This document shows, in pieces, positions 42,300 to 50,858 of a stretch of DNA of 64,000 nucleotides (position 1 is its first letter; every line of letters starts with the position of its first letter). Under the pieces are notes generated by a model. That model was not told the origin of the DNA, did not search any database, and was given only the letters and a program-made list of their open reading frames with translations. Made by a program: the position numbers and the translations under genes. Origin of the DNA: Pseudoneobacillus sp052180215 (GTDB lineage Bacteria; Bacillota; Bacilli; Bacillales; Cytobacillaceae); the NCBI RefSeq assembly GCF_052180215.1, contig NZ_CP197471.1, positions 2,452,001 through 2,516,000 on the forward strand. The letters are read 5' to 3'.

Positions 42300-42357
42300 A
42301 TTATAACGAGGGCACATACCCAAAACCTATATCGGGTGTTTGACATTTATATCGAGT
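42300..42357 (-). promoter_or_regulatory. Direct-repeat operator and promoter of the DUF4855 gene (candidate YesN site)
   Basis: On the coding strand ACTCGATATA (42357-42348) and ACCCGATATA (42337-42328) are 20 bp apart. A third copy, CCTCGTTATA, lies at 42311-42302 and overlaps a perfect TATAAT. The -35 region is poor (AGGTTT), as expected for an activator-dependent promoter. It shares GCAAAAAA and CGATATAAATGT with the lplBCA promoter. Confidence 0.6.
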
Positions 42358-42394
42358 TTTTTGCAGGCAATGGATATGCGGTATAAGCACTAAT

Positions 42395-42429
42395 AAAAAA
42401 ATAAACCACTTTTCAAAGAATAAGTGGTT
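42395..42429 (-). terminator. Intrinsic terminator of the nanE-to-yesN operon
   Basis: AACCACTT (42404-42411) pairs with AAGTGGTT (42422-42429), followed on the minus strand by TTTATTTTTTTATT, right after the response regulator stop. Confidence 0.85.
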
Positions 42430-42430
42430 C

Positions 42431-43174
42431 TTACAATTTATAATTTTCTCTAAAGTTACCTGGCGTTTTCCCTGAATATTTACTAAAAACTTGAACAAAG
42501 TGACTTGTGCTTACATATCCAAGTTGTTCAGCAATATGTTGTATTTTTAAATTACTTTCTAATAATAGTTTTTTTGCTTTATTTATTTTTGCAGCAGTTA
42601 CATATTTTTTGAAGGAGCAACCCATTTCTTGATGAAAGAGCCTACTGAATGCAGATGAATTCATATTTACCTTTTCAGCAACATAGGTCAAGCTACTGCC
42701 ATTTACTAGATCTTCAAAAATGTATTCACACGCTAGTTTAATAACATGCTTATTTGATTGAATATCCGGTTGTTCAATAATTGGTCTCGTTACAATTTCT
42801 GTTTTCTCGACTTGGGTTCTTATATCGATTAGTGCTTCAACGATTTCCTCATCTGGACATGGCTTTAATAAATAATTTGATGCCCCCAGAATAATGGCTT
42901 CCCTCGCATATTCAAAATTACTCCACCCTGATAAAAAAACAATCGGTGTTTGAATGTCTTCCATCCGTAAGATTTTTAGTAATTCTAAACCGGTCATATC
43001 AGGCATTAAAATATCGCTTAAAAGAATGTCAGGTTTATGTTGAGCAATCAATTGTAAAGCTTCCTTTCCTGAAGAAGCAACGCCAATTAGTTGAAAACCT
43101 ACTTTGTCCCAGTCAATATCATTAGTAAGTGATTCTCTTATGTATTGCTCATCATCAATGATTAGAAGCTTCAC
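42431..43174 (-). CDS. YesN-like response regulator with AraC-type DNA-binding domain
   Basis: The 247-residue protein starts at GTG 43174, 6 bases after AGGAGG. A receiver domain (LLIIDDEQYIRE, phospho-acceptor Asp in LLSDILMPDMTG, Lys in YLLKPCPDEE) is joined by a short linker to two AraC helix-turn-helix motifs (LTYVAEKVNMNSSAFSRLF and IQHIAEQLGYVSTSHFVQVF). YesN proteins are usually longer, because this one lacks the extended middle region. It overlaps the kinase operon end with a gap of one base. It is the probable activator of the two repeat-bearing promoters. Confidence 0.9.
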   Translation of the reverse strand: MKLLIIDDEQYIRESLTNDIDWDKVGFQLIGVASSGKEALQLIAQHKPDILLSDILMPDMTGLELLKILRMEDIQTPIVFLSGWSNFEYAREAIILGASNYLLKPCPDEEIVEALIDIRTQVEKTEIVTRPIIEQPDIQSNKHVIKLACEYIFEDLVNGSSLTYVAEKVNMNSSAFSRLFHQEMGCSFKKYVTAAKINKAKKLLLESNLKIQHIAEQLGYVSTSHFVQVFSKYSGKTPGNFRENYKL

Positions 43175-43175
43175 A

Positions 43176-45008
43176 TTATTCCTCCTTCTTTAATCGATAT
43201 GTAATGGTGGTTCCTTTTCCTAATTCACTATCAATCGATAATTGAAAATCTTGATTATACTTTAATTGTAATCTTTTAAAAATGTTTAAAAGGGCGTAAT
43301 TAGTTCCCTTTTCTTGTTCATTTGAATAGTCCATTATTGTTTGCTGAAAGGACTCTGGAACACTTCCTTTTAATTTTTCTCTCAATGTAAATAATTTTTC
43401 TTTGTCCATACCAATCCCATTATCCGATATCATGATTAATAAATCATTAGATAATAATGTAACACTAATGGAAAGGACTCCTTGGCGATTTGCCTTTTCA
43501 ATACCATGCTTTACAGCATTCTCAACGATAGGCTGAATAATTAACTTGGGAATTTTACAATACTGTGCTTCTGGTTCAACAAAAACTTCAAGTTTATATT
43601 TCCCTGGATTTCTTATATTGAGTAAATCAATATAGTAGGTTATAAGTTGAATAGATTCATTAATGGATACCATATCTTTGCCATCAGATAAGCTAAATCT
43701 AAACAATCGAGACATTGCAATTAATGCATTAGCTAATGTAGCATCCACTTTTTTTGCCATTGAATACAATGCTGCTAGCGTATTATATAAAAAATGAGGA
43801 TTAATTTGGGAAGTTAAAAAGTTCAGTTCAGCCTCTTGCTTAGCAATTCTCTCTTCATATACACTTCGTATTAAATGTTCCTGAATGTTAGCCATTTGAT
43901 TAAATCCATCTGCGACTTCTCCAAACTCATCTCTTTTTGTATATTTCATCCGAGTTGATAAATTTCCTTGTTCCATTTTCTTGAAATTTCTCAACAACTC
44001 CGTTAGGGGATCATGGAAACCTTTTGTTAATGCCCTAGCACTATAAATAGATAAGAGAATAACGATAAACATAAATGAAAAAATAAGACTGTTAAGTAAA
44101 GATAGTCCGCTCATATAATTATGTATTGGAGCACTAGCAACCATCTTCCAACCGGTAATAGGAGAAGTTGAATAGGTAATTAAATCTTGATTATGAAAAG
44201 TATAGGACTCTCCCTTTTTTTCCAAAGAAGATAGGTTTAAGTCTTTCTTTTCCCCAATGCGATTAACTAGCACATCCGTTTGATTATATAAAAAGACGGA
44301 AGATTTGGTTTTAAGTGAAACTTCGTTTAACAGTGCTTCCACCGTATATTTATGGTAAGTGGTCCCAATAATAATCGGATTCTCTTCCGTTCCTACACCT
44401 GGCAAAATACGGACAAAGGTTATATTAGTTGGCGAATTTTTTAGACCTGTTAAATCAATTAAGCTTTTAGCATTTAAGAAGTTATTATTCGGATACAACC
44501 ATGCTTGCATTTGATCTTTCAAAGCATAGTTTTTTAACCATTCTAAAGGAACGTCATTAGTTACGGAGTAATAGCCGTATTCTGTAGATAAAACCTTTCT
44601 TTTTTCCGGTATGTAAATCCAAACAGAGGTGACTCTTGTCTCAGTGTTTAATATTTCCATTAATCTTTTGGAGGCTTCTACTGTATTGATAACATTTTCA
44701 TATTCAGGTAGTGTCCCTTGTTGGTCTAGTATATATTGAGTGATTAACCGATCAGAACCTACAGCAGCAGAAATTCTGACAGCGCCACTTAATACTTCAT
44801 CTAGCCAGGAAGTAGACAACTCTAATGATTCAACGATTAACGTTCCAGCTTTTTCTTTCAATATTCGTTTTGCTTCATATTGATAGACAAGACAAAATAT
44901 AATGACTGGTATTAATACAAGCATCGTATAGGTTATTAATCTCATTTTCACATTAAAAGGAGGGAGTTTTAATATGAAAGGTTTTCCTTTTTTCACAAAA
45001 AACATCAT
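43176..45008 (-). CDS. YesM-like sensor histidine kinase
   Basis: The 610-residue membrane kinase has two transmembrane helices (residues about 26-44 and near 300) around an extracellular dCache-like sensor, a HAMP domain, the His-kinase motif NPHFLYNTL with the phosphorylated His, and an HATPase domain (VENAVKHGIEKA, DNGIGMD). AAAGGAGG lies close to two adjacent ATGs, so the first few residues are uncertain. It sits between RpiR and YesN genes in one operon and should sense an extracellular sugar or the loaded binding protein. Confidence 0.88.
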   Translation of the reverse strand: MMFFVKKGKPFILKLPPFNVKMRLITYTMLVLIPVIIFCLVYQYEAKRILKEKAGTLIVESLELSTSWLDEVLSGAVRISAAVGSDRLITQYILDQQGTLPEYENVINTVEASKRLMEILNTETRVTSVWIYIPEKRKVLSTEYGYYSVTNDVPLEWLKNYALKDQMQAWLYPNNNFLNAKSLIDLTGLKNSPTNITFVRILPGVGTEENPIIIGTTYHKYTVEALLNEVSLKTKSSVFLYNQTDVLVNRIGEKKDLNLSSLEKKGESYTFHNQDLITYSTSPITGWKMVASAPIHNYMSGLSLLNSLIFSFMFIVILLSIYSARALTKGFHDPLTELLRNFKKMEQGNLSTRMKYTKRDEFGEVADGFNQMANIQEHLIRSVYEERIAKQEAELNFLTSQINPHFLYNTLAALYSMAKKVDATLANALIAMSRLFRFSLSDGKDMVSINESIQLITYYIDLLNIRNPGKYKLEVFVEPEAQYCKIPKLIIQPIVENAVKHGIEKANRQGVLSISVTLLSNDLLIMISDNGIGMDKEKLFTLREKLKGSVPESFQQTIMDYSNEQEKGTNYALLNIFKRLQLKYNQDFQLSIDSELGKGTTITYRLKKEE

Positions 45009-45029
45009 CCTCCTTTTAAATACTACTTA

Positions 45030-45890
45030 TTAATAAAGTTTATCTACCACGGCTTTTGCTGTCTTTTCAATTGCCGAGTAAGTACGATCCTTTTGATTTA
45101 ATGCGATGAGTGTTGAGAGTAAATCAAGAACATGAATTTGAGCAATTTTGGATGCAAAAGCTCCACCTTGAAAAGGTGTTTCTTTTGAAGCTGATAGTAA
45201 AATCGTATCAGCGTATAACGTAATGGGGGATTTTGCATGATTCGTTAGTGCGATAATATGGGCACCATTCTTTTTACCAATCTTAATACCTTCTACTAAA
45301 TCTTTTGTGCTTCCAGATGATGATATCCCTACCACAACATCCTCTTTAGATACTAATGAAGCATTCATTGCGATAATATGCGAATCTGTGGCAGAATCAG
45401 CATTAAATCCCAGTCTCATAAACCGATATTTGGCATCATTTGCCGTAATCCCTGAAGAACCTATTCCAAAGAAATAGATTTTTTTGGCCATTTCAAATGT
45501 ATTAGTCGCCTTCATTAATTCATGTTTAGATAAAAGACTTGTGGTATTATTTAAAGCACTTATATTATGTGACGTAATTTTATTGCAAATAGTTTCAATT
45601 GAATCATCTTCTTTTATTTCACCATTAACTTGCTCTGTAGGATTAACTAAATCCTGAGCAATCGACAGTTTAAAATCTTGAAAACCTCTACATCCAAGCT
45701 TCCGACAAAAACGAATAACGCTAGTTTCACCTACACCAGCCTTCTCTGCTAAAAGGGTAACTGAAGAATAAATCGTCTCATCAGCGTTTTTAAGAACAAA
45801 ATCTGCTACTTTTTGCTCCGCTTTTGATAAGGATTGATAAACACTTTTTATCATGATTAATATACTAATATTTTGCTCGGTTTTTCTCAT
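45030..45890 (-). CDS. RpiR/MurR family transcriptional regulator
   Basis: The 286-residue protein has an N-terminal RpiR helix-turn-helix (SSVTLLAEKAGVGETSVIRF followed by CRKLG) and a C-terminal SIS domain (FFGIGSSGITANDAKYRF, VGISSSGSTKDLV) that binds phosphosugars. Family members control amino-sugar and phosphosugar genes. It is in one operon after the Gfo/Idh/MocA gene and before the two-component system, 21 bp before the kinase. The likely effector is ManNAc-6-P or a related phosphosugar. Confidence 0.9.
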   Translation of the reverse strand: MRKTEQNISILIMIKSVYQSLSKAEQKVADFVLKNADETIYSSVTLLAEKAGVGETSVIRFCRKLGCRGFQDFKLSIAQDLVNPTEQVNGEIKEDDSIETICNKITSHNISALNNTTSLLSKHELMKATNTFEMAKKIYFFGIGSSGITANDAKYRFMRLGFNADSATDSHIIAMNASLVSKEDVVVGISSSGSTKDLVEGIKIGKKNGAHIIALTNHAKSPITLYADTILLSASKETPFQGGAFASKIAQIHVLDLLSTLIALNQKDRTYSAIEKTAKAVVDKLY

Positions 45891-45957
45891 ATCTTCATCT
45901 CCTAGAATTCAAAGGGGTCTGTACATGTAGTTATCAACCTATTCATTTTGGTACACA

Positions 45958-47022
45958 TTAATCAAAATAGATTTCTTTTCCTTTTGATGCAGATTCATAA
46001 ATACCACATAAGATTTTCATGATTTCAACTCCATCTTCCACTGGACTAAGCACTTCCTTGCCATTTTGACAGCACTCTACGAAATAATCAATCTCATTTT
46101 GAAACCCTTTAACGAAGTCAAATGATAAATTGTCAACTTGGGGAGTAATATTTAAAATTGTATCATGCTTTTCAGAAACAATTGATAACTGTGGTTCAAT
46201 TTCAGCTCCACCTTTTTCACCAAAAAGATGAACAGATATTTTTTCACTTTCTTTTGTATGCAAAGTAAAACTTACATCCACATATAATGAAGCGCCATTC
46301 TCAAATCTTATTAAAGCATTAGCCATATCCTCAACGGTATTTTTTGTTGCATCATAATCAGCTGCTTGATAAAAGGAGAGGTTTTTTACATTTGAACGAT
46401 TTCCTAATTTTCGATAGGTGTTTCCGCTTATCGACTTTACTTTCGGTTTTCCCATCAGGTACCAGCATATATCAATAATATGAACTCCTAAATCAATCAA
46501 CGGGCCACCACCCGAACGTTCAATATCAGAGAACCATCCTCCGGGATTTCCTAGTCTTCTTAAACAAGATGCTTTTGCATAATAGATTTCACCAAGTTCA
46601 CCAGCTTTAATGAAATTTTCTAGTAATCTTGTATTGGTAGCATACCTTCTTACAAATCCAACTTGAAGTACTTTATTACTAGTCTTAACTGCTTCTTCTA
46701 CACTTAAAGCTTCCTCTACTGTTTTACATAAAGGCTTTTCCACTAATACATGTTTACCTGCTCGAAGGGCTTTGATTGAAATTTCAGCATGTGTGTTGTT
46801 CCATGTACAAATACTAACCGCTTCAATTTCAGGATTATTAAGCAAATCCTGATATTTTGTATATACTTCCGGGATGTTATATTGCTTTGCTTTTTCTTCA
46901 GCGCGTTTCTCATTAAGATCACAAATAGCAAGTAATTCCACGTTTTTGTTACTCAAATATGAATTAAGATGTAACGTTGATATAGAACCTGCACCAATAA
47001 CACCGATTTTTAACTTCTTCAT
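45958..47022 (-). CDS. Gfo/Idh/MocA family NAD(P)-dependent sugar dehydrogenase
   Basis: The 354-residue protein begins MKKLKIGVIGAGSISTLHLN and has VEKPLCKTVEEAL and GGPLIDLGVHIIDICWYLMG. These blocks are near-identical in pattern to the copy at 37769, so the two are paralogues from one subgroup. GGAGGG precedes the ATG. It follows the ROK kinase by 27 bp and precedes RpiR in the operon headed by nanE. The substrate is unknown. Confidence 0.9.
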   Translation of the reverse strand: MKKLKIGVIGAGSISTLHLNSYLSNKNVELLAICDLNEKRAEEKAKQYNIPEVYTKYQDLLNNPEIEAVSICTWNNTHAEISIKALRAGKHVLVEKPLCKTVEEALSVEEAVKTSNKVLQVGFVRRYATNTRLLENFIKAGELGEIYYAKASCLRRLGNPGGWFSDIERSGGGPLIDLGVHIIDICWYLMGKPKVKSISGNTYRKLGNRSNVKNLSFYQAADYDATKNTVEDMANALIRFENGASLYVDVSFTLHTKESEKISVHLFGEKGGAEIEPQLSIVSEKHDTILNITPQVDNLSFDFVKGFQNEIDYFVECCQNGKEVLSPVEDGVEIMKILCGIYESASKGKEIYFD

Positions 47023-47049
47023 GTTTTTCCCTCCATTAATAAATAAATT

Positions 47050-47994
47050 TTATTTTGTATAAATAAAAGATTGGTAGCCTGCACCGATTAACCCCGAATC
47101 TGGTCCTAATTTTGCCAATACAATTTTCACTGGTTTAATCATGGATTGTAGTCCCAATGATTTTAGCTTTTCTTTTAGAAGATCGACAAACCATTCTCCA
47201 TTTTCAACAACTCCACCTCCTAAAATAATCATCCCAGGGTTAAAGGTATGTATACAACTAACTACACCGAAAGCAAGAGCAGTAATTGAAGTTTCTATGA
47301 CCTCCTTTGCTAATTCATTACCTTTGTGATAAAGTTCAAATACTAGCCTACTGTTTATTTCATTCTTATTTATTGTCATATTTGAAGTCATCAATTTATC
47401 CTTCATCATTCTTGCTATTCCTGTTCCCGAAGCATATAATTCTAGACAACCCTTAAAGCCACAATTACAGTCTGGTCCATGCATATCTATTGAAATATGA
47501 CCTAGTTCAGCCGCTGCACCGAAAAGTCCCCTCATAATCTCTCCTTTTGTTATGACAGCTCCTCCAACACCAGTTCCTAAGGAAAAACAAATAACTTCAT
47601 CTTGACCACGTGCTACACCCAAGTATTTTTCTGCTAGCAAAAGGACATTTACATCATTATCTACCCAAACAGGAATTTGAAAAGTGGATTCCATTTCTTT
47701 ACGCAACTCCACATTGTTCCAGTCTCGAATATTAGTAGTTCCTGAGAGAACCCTGCCATTTGGGAAGTCTATCTGACCAGCTGTTCCAATCCCAATTCCA
47801 ACAATATCGGGTATACGATTCTGATTAGCCCAATCCTTTAAGTTATTAATCTCTCCTTTTAGTAAATGTATAATCTCATTTTTCCCAGTCTCTGGTGTTT
47901 GAATCACTTTTTTATATAAAATATCCCCTGTTCTGTCTAATAAACCGACAGCCATTTTGGTTCCTCCGATATCAATCCCAATACTTACCGACAT
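47050..47994 (-). CDS. ROK family sugar kinase (NanK/glucokinase-like)
   Basis: The 314-residue kinase has the ATP-binding GIDIGGTKMAVGLLD, the catalytic VDNDVNVLLL, the phosphate loop SLGTGVGGAVI, the ELGH motif and the ROK zinc site CNCGFKGCLE. In family members this matches N-acetylmannosamine kinase or glucokinase. The gene lies 12 bp after nanE, which favours phosphorylation of ManNAc to ManNAc-6-P. AAGGAG precedes the ATG. Glucokinase or N-acetylglucosamine kinase activity cannot be excluded. Confidence 0.87.
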   Translation of the reverse strand: MSVSIGIDIGGTKMAVGLLDRTGDILYKKVIQTPETGKNEIIHLLKGEINNLKDWANQNRIPDIVGIGIGTAGQIDFPNGRVLSGTTNIRDWNNVELRKEMESTFQIPVWVDNDVNVLLLAEKYLGVARGQDEVICFSLGTGVGGAVITKGEIMRGLFGAAAELGHISIDMHGPDCNCGFKGCLELYASGTGIARMMKDKLMTSNMTINKNEINSRLVFELYHKGNELAKEVIETSITALAFGVVSCIHTFNPGMIILGGGVVENGEWFVDLLKEKLKSLGLQSMIKPVKIVLAKLGPDSGLIGAGYQSFIYTK

Positions 47995-48006
47995 GTTTTC
48001 ACTCCT

Positions 48007-48702
48007 TTAATTACTTTTATAAAATTCTTTTATTTTTTCTGTAAATCTTTTTGTAATTAATTGAGGACGTGTAATTGCTGAACCAACTACCACTGACCAT
48101 GCCCCGTTTTGTAGACATCTAACTGCTTCAGCAGGATTATTTATCCTTCCTTCTGCAACGATTGGTGTTTGCAACTTTTCTGAAAGTCTATAAATTAGAT
48201 CATAATTTGGATAATCATCTTGTTTACTGTAGCTAGTGTAACCTGCTAAGGTAGTAGCAATTAAGTCAACACCTAGAGAATCAGCCTCAATCCCTTCCTC
48301 ATATGTAGAAATATCAGCCATAATCATTAATTTTGGGAAATTACATCTAATACTTTTAATAAATTCACTATTCGATATTCGATCGGGCCTCAATCGATTG
48401 GTTAGATCAACTGCTACAGCATCAGCTCCAGCAGCGAATACTTCATCTACCTCTACTATGGTTGGAGTTATATACATATCACTATTTTGGTAGTTTCGTT
48501 TGACAATACCTATTACTGGTAATCTTGTTTCATTTATGATGGATTGAATATCATCTTTCCCATTCGCTCTTATGGCAACTGCATGACCTTCCTTAGCAGC
48601 TCTTGCCATTAAAGCCATGTTAGCGGAACCGAATAAAGGTTCATCTTCCAAAGCCTGACAAGAAACAATGAGCCCACCCTTTATTTCCTTTATAATATCC
48701 AT
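48007..48702 (-). CDS. nanE: N-acetylmannosamine-6-phosphate 2-epimerase
   Basis: From ATG 48702 (AGAGGAAGTGG site) the protein has 231 residues, the usual NanE size. It begins MDIIKEIKGGLIVSCQALED and has VIGIVKRNYQN, GADAVAVDLT and TPIVAEGRI, which match NanE TIM barrels. The enzyme converts ManNAc-6-P to GlcNAc-6-P. It is the first gene of a probable six-gene operon (nanE, rok, gfo, rpiR, yesM, yesN). No sialic acid lyase is present, so the ManNAc source is probably not sialic acid. Confidence 0.92.
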   Translation of the reverse strand: MDIIKEIKGGLIVSCQALEDEPLFGSANMALMARAAKEGHAVAIRANGKDDIQSIINETRLPVIGIVKRNYQNSDMYITPTIVEVDEVFAAGADAVAVDLTNRLRPDRISNSEFIKSIRCNFPKLMIMADISTYEEGIEADSLGVDLIATTLAGYTSYSKQDDYPNYDLIYRLSEKLQTPIVAEGRINNPAEAVRCLQNGAWSVVVGSAITRPQLITKRFTEKIKEFYKSN

Positions 48703-48761
48703 AAAAATTCCACTTCCTCTAATAGAAAGATAACTTAGTTTATATGTATTCACGGAAAAAT

Positions 48762-48796
48762 GAAAAAATCCTCCATTTTTTTATACACAGGAGGAT
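48762..48796 (-). terminator. Terminator-like hairpin in the nanE leader
   Basis: On the minus strand ATCCTCC (48796-48790) and GGAGGAT (48774-48768) form a 7-bp stem followed by TTTTTTCATTTTT, about 60 bp upstream of the nanE start codon. The GH13 gene upstream already has its own terminator at 49006-49035, so this one may attenuate nanE expression. Confidence 0.55.
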
Positions 48797-48900
48797 AAAT
48801 TTTTCTTTTTTTAAACAAAGATTATTAGTTTTTTCATCTTCTCAAAAGTAAGATTAAAATTTATTTCAATTACTAAATTAATCTCCCTTATAAAAAAATT

Positions 48901-48997
48901 AGGGCTTTTTCATAATTCATCCCCGCGAAAAGTAAGTGCCTGGAGCGGAAATCAACGGGCTAAATAAGTTAAAAACAACAATTTATGCGAAAAGAGC
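48901..48997. repeat. MITE-like intergenic repeat, GC-rich variant
   Basis: About 97 bp with imperfect inverted ends (AGGGCTTTTTCATAA and ATGCGAAAAGAGC). The core has GTGCCTGGAGCGGAAATCAA and pairs CCGC with GCGG. I recall this core as common in Bacillus intergenic DNA. It occupies most of the gap before nanE. Confidence 0.6.
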
Positions 48998-49005
48998 AAA
49001 AAAAT

Positions 49006-49035
49006 AAGAAAGCCTCATTTTAATAAGGCTTTCTT
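49006..49035 (-). terminator. Intrinsic terminator of the GH13 gene
   Basis: AAGAAAGCCT (49006-49015) pairs with AGGCTTTCTT (49026-49035), followed on the minus strand by ATTTTTTTGC. Confidence 0.9.
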
Positions 49036-49044
49036 AATTGATAC

Positions 49045-50805
49045 TTATTGATTAATAGATAAAATTTCAACTCCATGTGCCGCAAGATTAATATTTGTAT
49101 CATTAATAACTTGTTGATTTAGGCTGCTAAATTTATATTCACTAGGAACCGGTAAAGTAACCATTTTATCTGTAGGGTTGAATATAAACAGTAACTTTTC
49201 ATTCTTATATGATTTTGTATACATAACACAATCTAATTTGGAGTCAATGAATTGAATTTCACCGTTATTGCCAAACGCTGGATTAGTATGTCTAAGTTGA
49301 ATTAATTTTGTTATAAATTGCAGTAAATCGAAATCTTGTTCTTCTTCATTCCAGGCCATACATTTACGACAACCAGGATCCATTCCCCCTGTTATCCCTA
49401 TTTCATCTCCATAATAGATACATGGAGTTCCTGGCGAAGAAAGCAGAAATGCAAAAAGTTGTTTCACCTTGGAATAATTTTCTCCACAAATGGTTGCAAT
49501 TCTTGGCGTATCATGACTTCCGAGTAGATTAAATGCCACTTCTGTCACATTTTGAGGATATCTGATTAATGCTTCTGCTGTTTGATCCAAAAATTCATTC
49601 ATACCTATTTTATTTTCAGCAAATAATTGAATGGCGGCATTTGTATACGGGTAGTTCATTACAGCATCAAACTGGTCACCCTGTAACCAAGGCATCGCGT
49701 CATGCCAAATTTCCCCAAGTATATAGCAATCTGGCTTTATAGCTTTTACCTCTTTACGAAACTCTCTCCAGAATTCATGAGAAACTTCATTTGCTACATC
49801 GAGACGCCAGCCGTCGATATCAAATTCTCTTACCCAATATCGGCCAACTTCTAATAGATATTCTCTTACTTCAGGATGTGCTGTGTTTAATTTAGGCATA
49901 AAGGGCTCAAATGCAAAAGTATGATAATTTGGCTTTGGTTCTTTCCTGATAGGAAAATCTTTGATATAGAACCAATCCTTATAATCGGATTTTTCACCCT
50001 TTTCCAATACATCCTGGAATTGTGGAAAATAATATCCGCTATGATTAAAGACTGCATCTAACATGACTTTTATTCCATTTTTATGACAAACTTCAACCAA
50101 TCGTTTAAACGTTTCTTTATCCCCAAATTGAGGGTCAATCTCCATGTAATCAATCGTGTCATATTTATGATTCGAATAAGCCTTAAATATTGGAGTTAAA
50201 TAGATCCCATTAATACCCAACTTAACAAGATGGTCGATTTTTTGAATTATCCCTTCCAGGTCACCGCCAAAAAAACTCGTTGGGGTTGGTTCAGTAATGC
50301 CCCACTCTAAGGTTCCTTCTGGGTCATTGGCTTTGTTTCCGTTCGCAAAACGCTCTGGGAATATTTGATACCACACTGTGTTAGCTACCCATTCTGGTGC
50401 ATGAAAAACATCTTCTTCATTTAAGAAAGGAAAGGTAAAGAAGCTTGAGTTAAATTCAGAGACCTCTTTCTTTTCTTCAAAAAATCCTTTTTCAGTATAG
50501 ATGATTTTTTCCTGATTATCGTGTAGTTCAAATCCATACTTAACACGTTTATATTCAGGTTTAATCTCACCAACCCAATAATCAAACAACGATGTACTGT
50601 TTAATTTTGTCATGACTACATTTTCTTCAATTTTCCATTGCCAGGTCCCATCCTCTATTTGTTCCCATGTAAATGGATCACCCCATAACAAAACTACCTT
50701 ATTGACATCATCCTTTTTAGTACGTAAACGGATTTGTAGTGTATTTTCATCATAAGCATAAGCAAAATTTCCCTTTGGTCGATGATAAACAGCTTCTTTT
50801 AACAT
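49045..50805 (-). CDS. GH13_20 cyclomaltodextrinase / neopullulanase / maltogenic amylase
   Basis: From ATG 50805 (GAGGTGG site) the protein has 586 residues. It begins MLKEAVYHRPKGNFAYAYDE, the N-terminal domain of dimeric GH13_20 enzymes, and has the four catalytic blocks, with the Asp nucleophile in GWRLDVANE, Glu in LGEIWHDA and Asp in LGSHDTPR. These enzymes hydrolyse maltodextrins, pullulan or cyclodextrins inside the cell. No signal peptide. A LacI-type operator lies 20 bp upstream of the start. Confidence 0.92.
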   Translation of the reverse strand: MLKEAVYHRPKGNFAYAYDENTLQIRLRTKKDDVNKVVLLWGDPFTWEQIEDGTWQWKIEENVVMTKLNSTSLFDYWVGEIKPEYKRVKYGFELHDNQEKIIYTEKGFFEEKKEVSEFNSSFFTFPFLNEEDVFHAPEWVANTVWYQIFPERFANGNKANDPEGTLEWGITEPTPTSFFGGDLEGIIQKIDHLVKLGINGIYLTPIFKAYSNHKYDTIDYMEIDPQFGDKETFKRLVEVCHKNGIKVMLDAVFNHSGYYFPQFQDVLEKGEKSDYKDWFYIKDFPIRKEPKPNYHTFAFEPFMPKLNTAHPEVREYLLEVGRYWVREFDIDGWRLDVANEVSHEFWREFRKEVKAIKPDCYILGEIWHDAMPWLQGDQFDAVMNYPYTNAAIQLFAENKIGMNEFLDQTAEALIRYPQNVTEVAFNLLGSHDTPRIATICGENYSKVKQLFAFLLSSPGTPCIYYGDEIGITGGMDPGCRKCMAWNEEEQDFDLLQFITKLIQLRHTNPAFGNNGEIQFIDSKLDCVMYTKSYKNEKLLFIFNPTDKMVTLPVPSEYKFSSLNQQVINDTNINLAAHGVEILSINQ

Positions 50806-50825
50806 ATATTCCACCTCATTCAATT

Positions 50826-50841
50826 ACTTAATCGTTTAAGT
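50826..50841 (-). promoter_or_regulatory. LacI-type operator before the GH13 gene
   Basis: ACTTAATCGTTTAAGT is a near-perfect palindrome with a central CG and matches the sites at 52114-52129 and 53300-53315. It is the probable operator of the LacI-family regulator encoded at 52373. Confidence 0.75.
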
Positions 50842-50858
50842 TATTAAGAAACTATCTT

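Noticed and set aside
42301..42498. A 65-residue minus-strand frame between the response regulator and DUF4855 genes
   Set aside because: It overlaps the response regulator end, runs through a terminator and through the operator region.
45958..48702. A sialic acid degradation operon
   Set aside because: NanE and a NanK-like kinase are present, but there is no N-acetylneuraminate lyase, sialidase or sialic acid transporter in the window.
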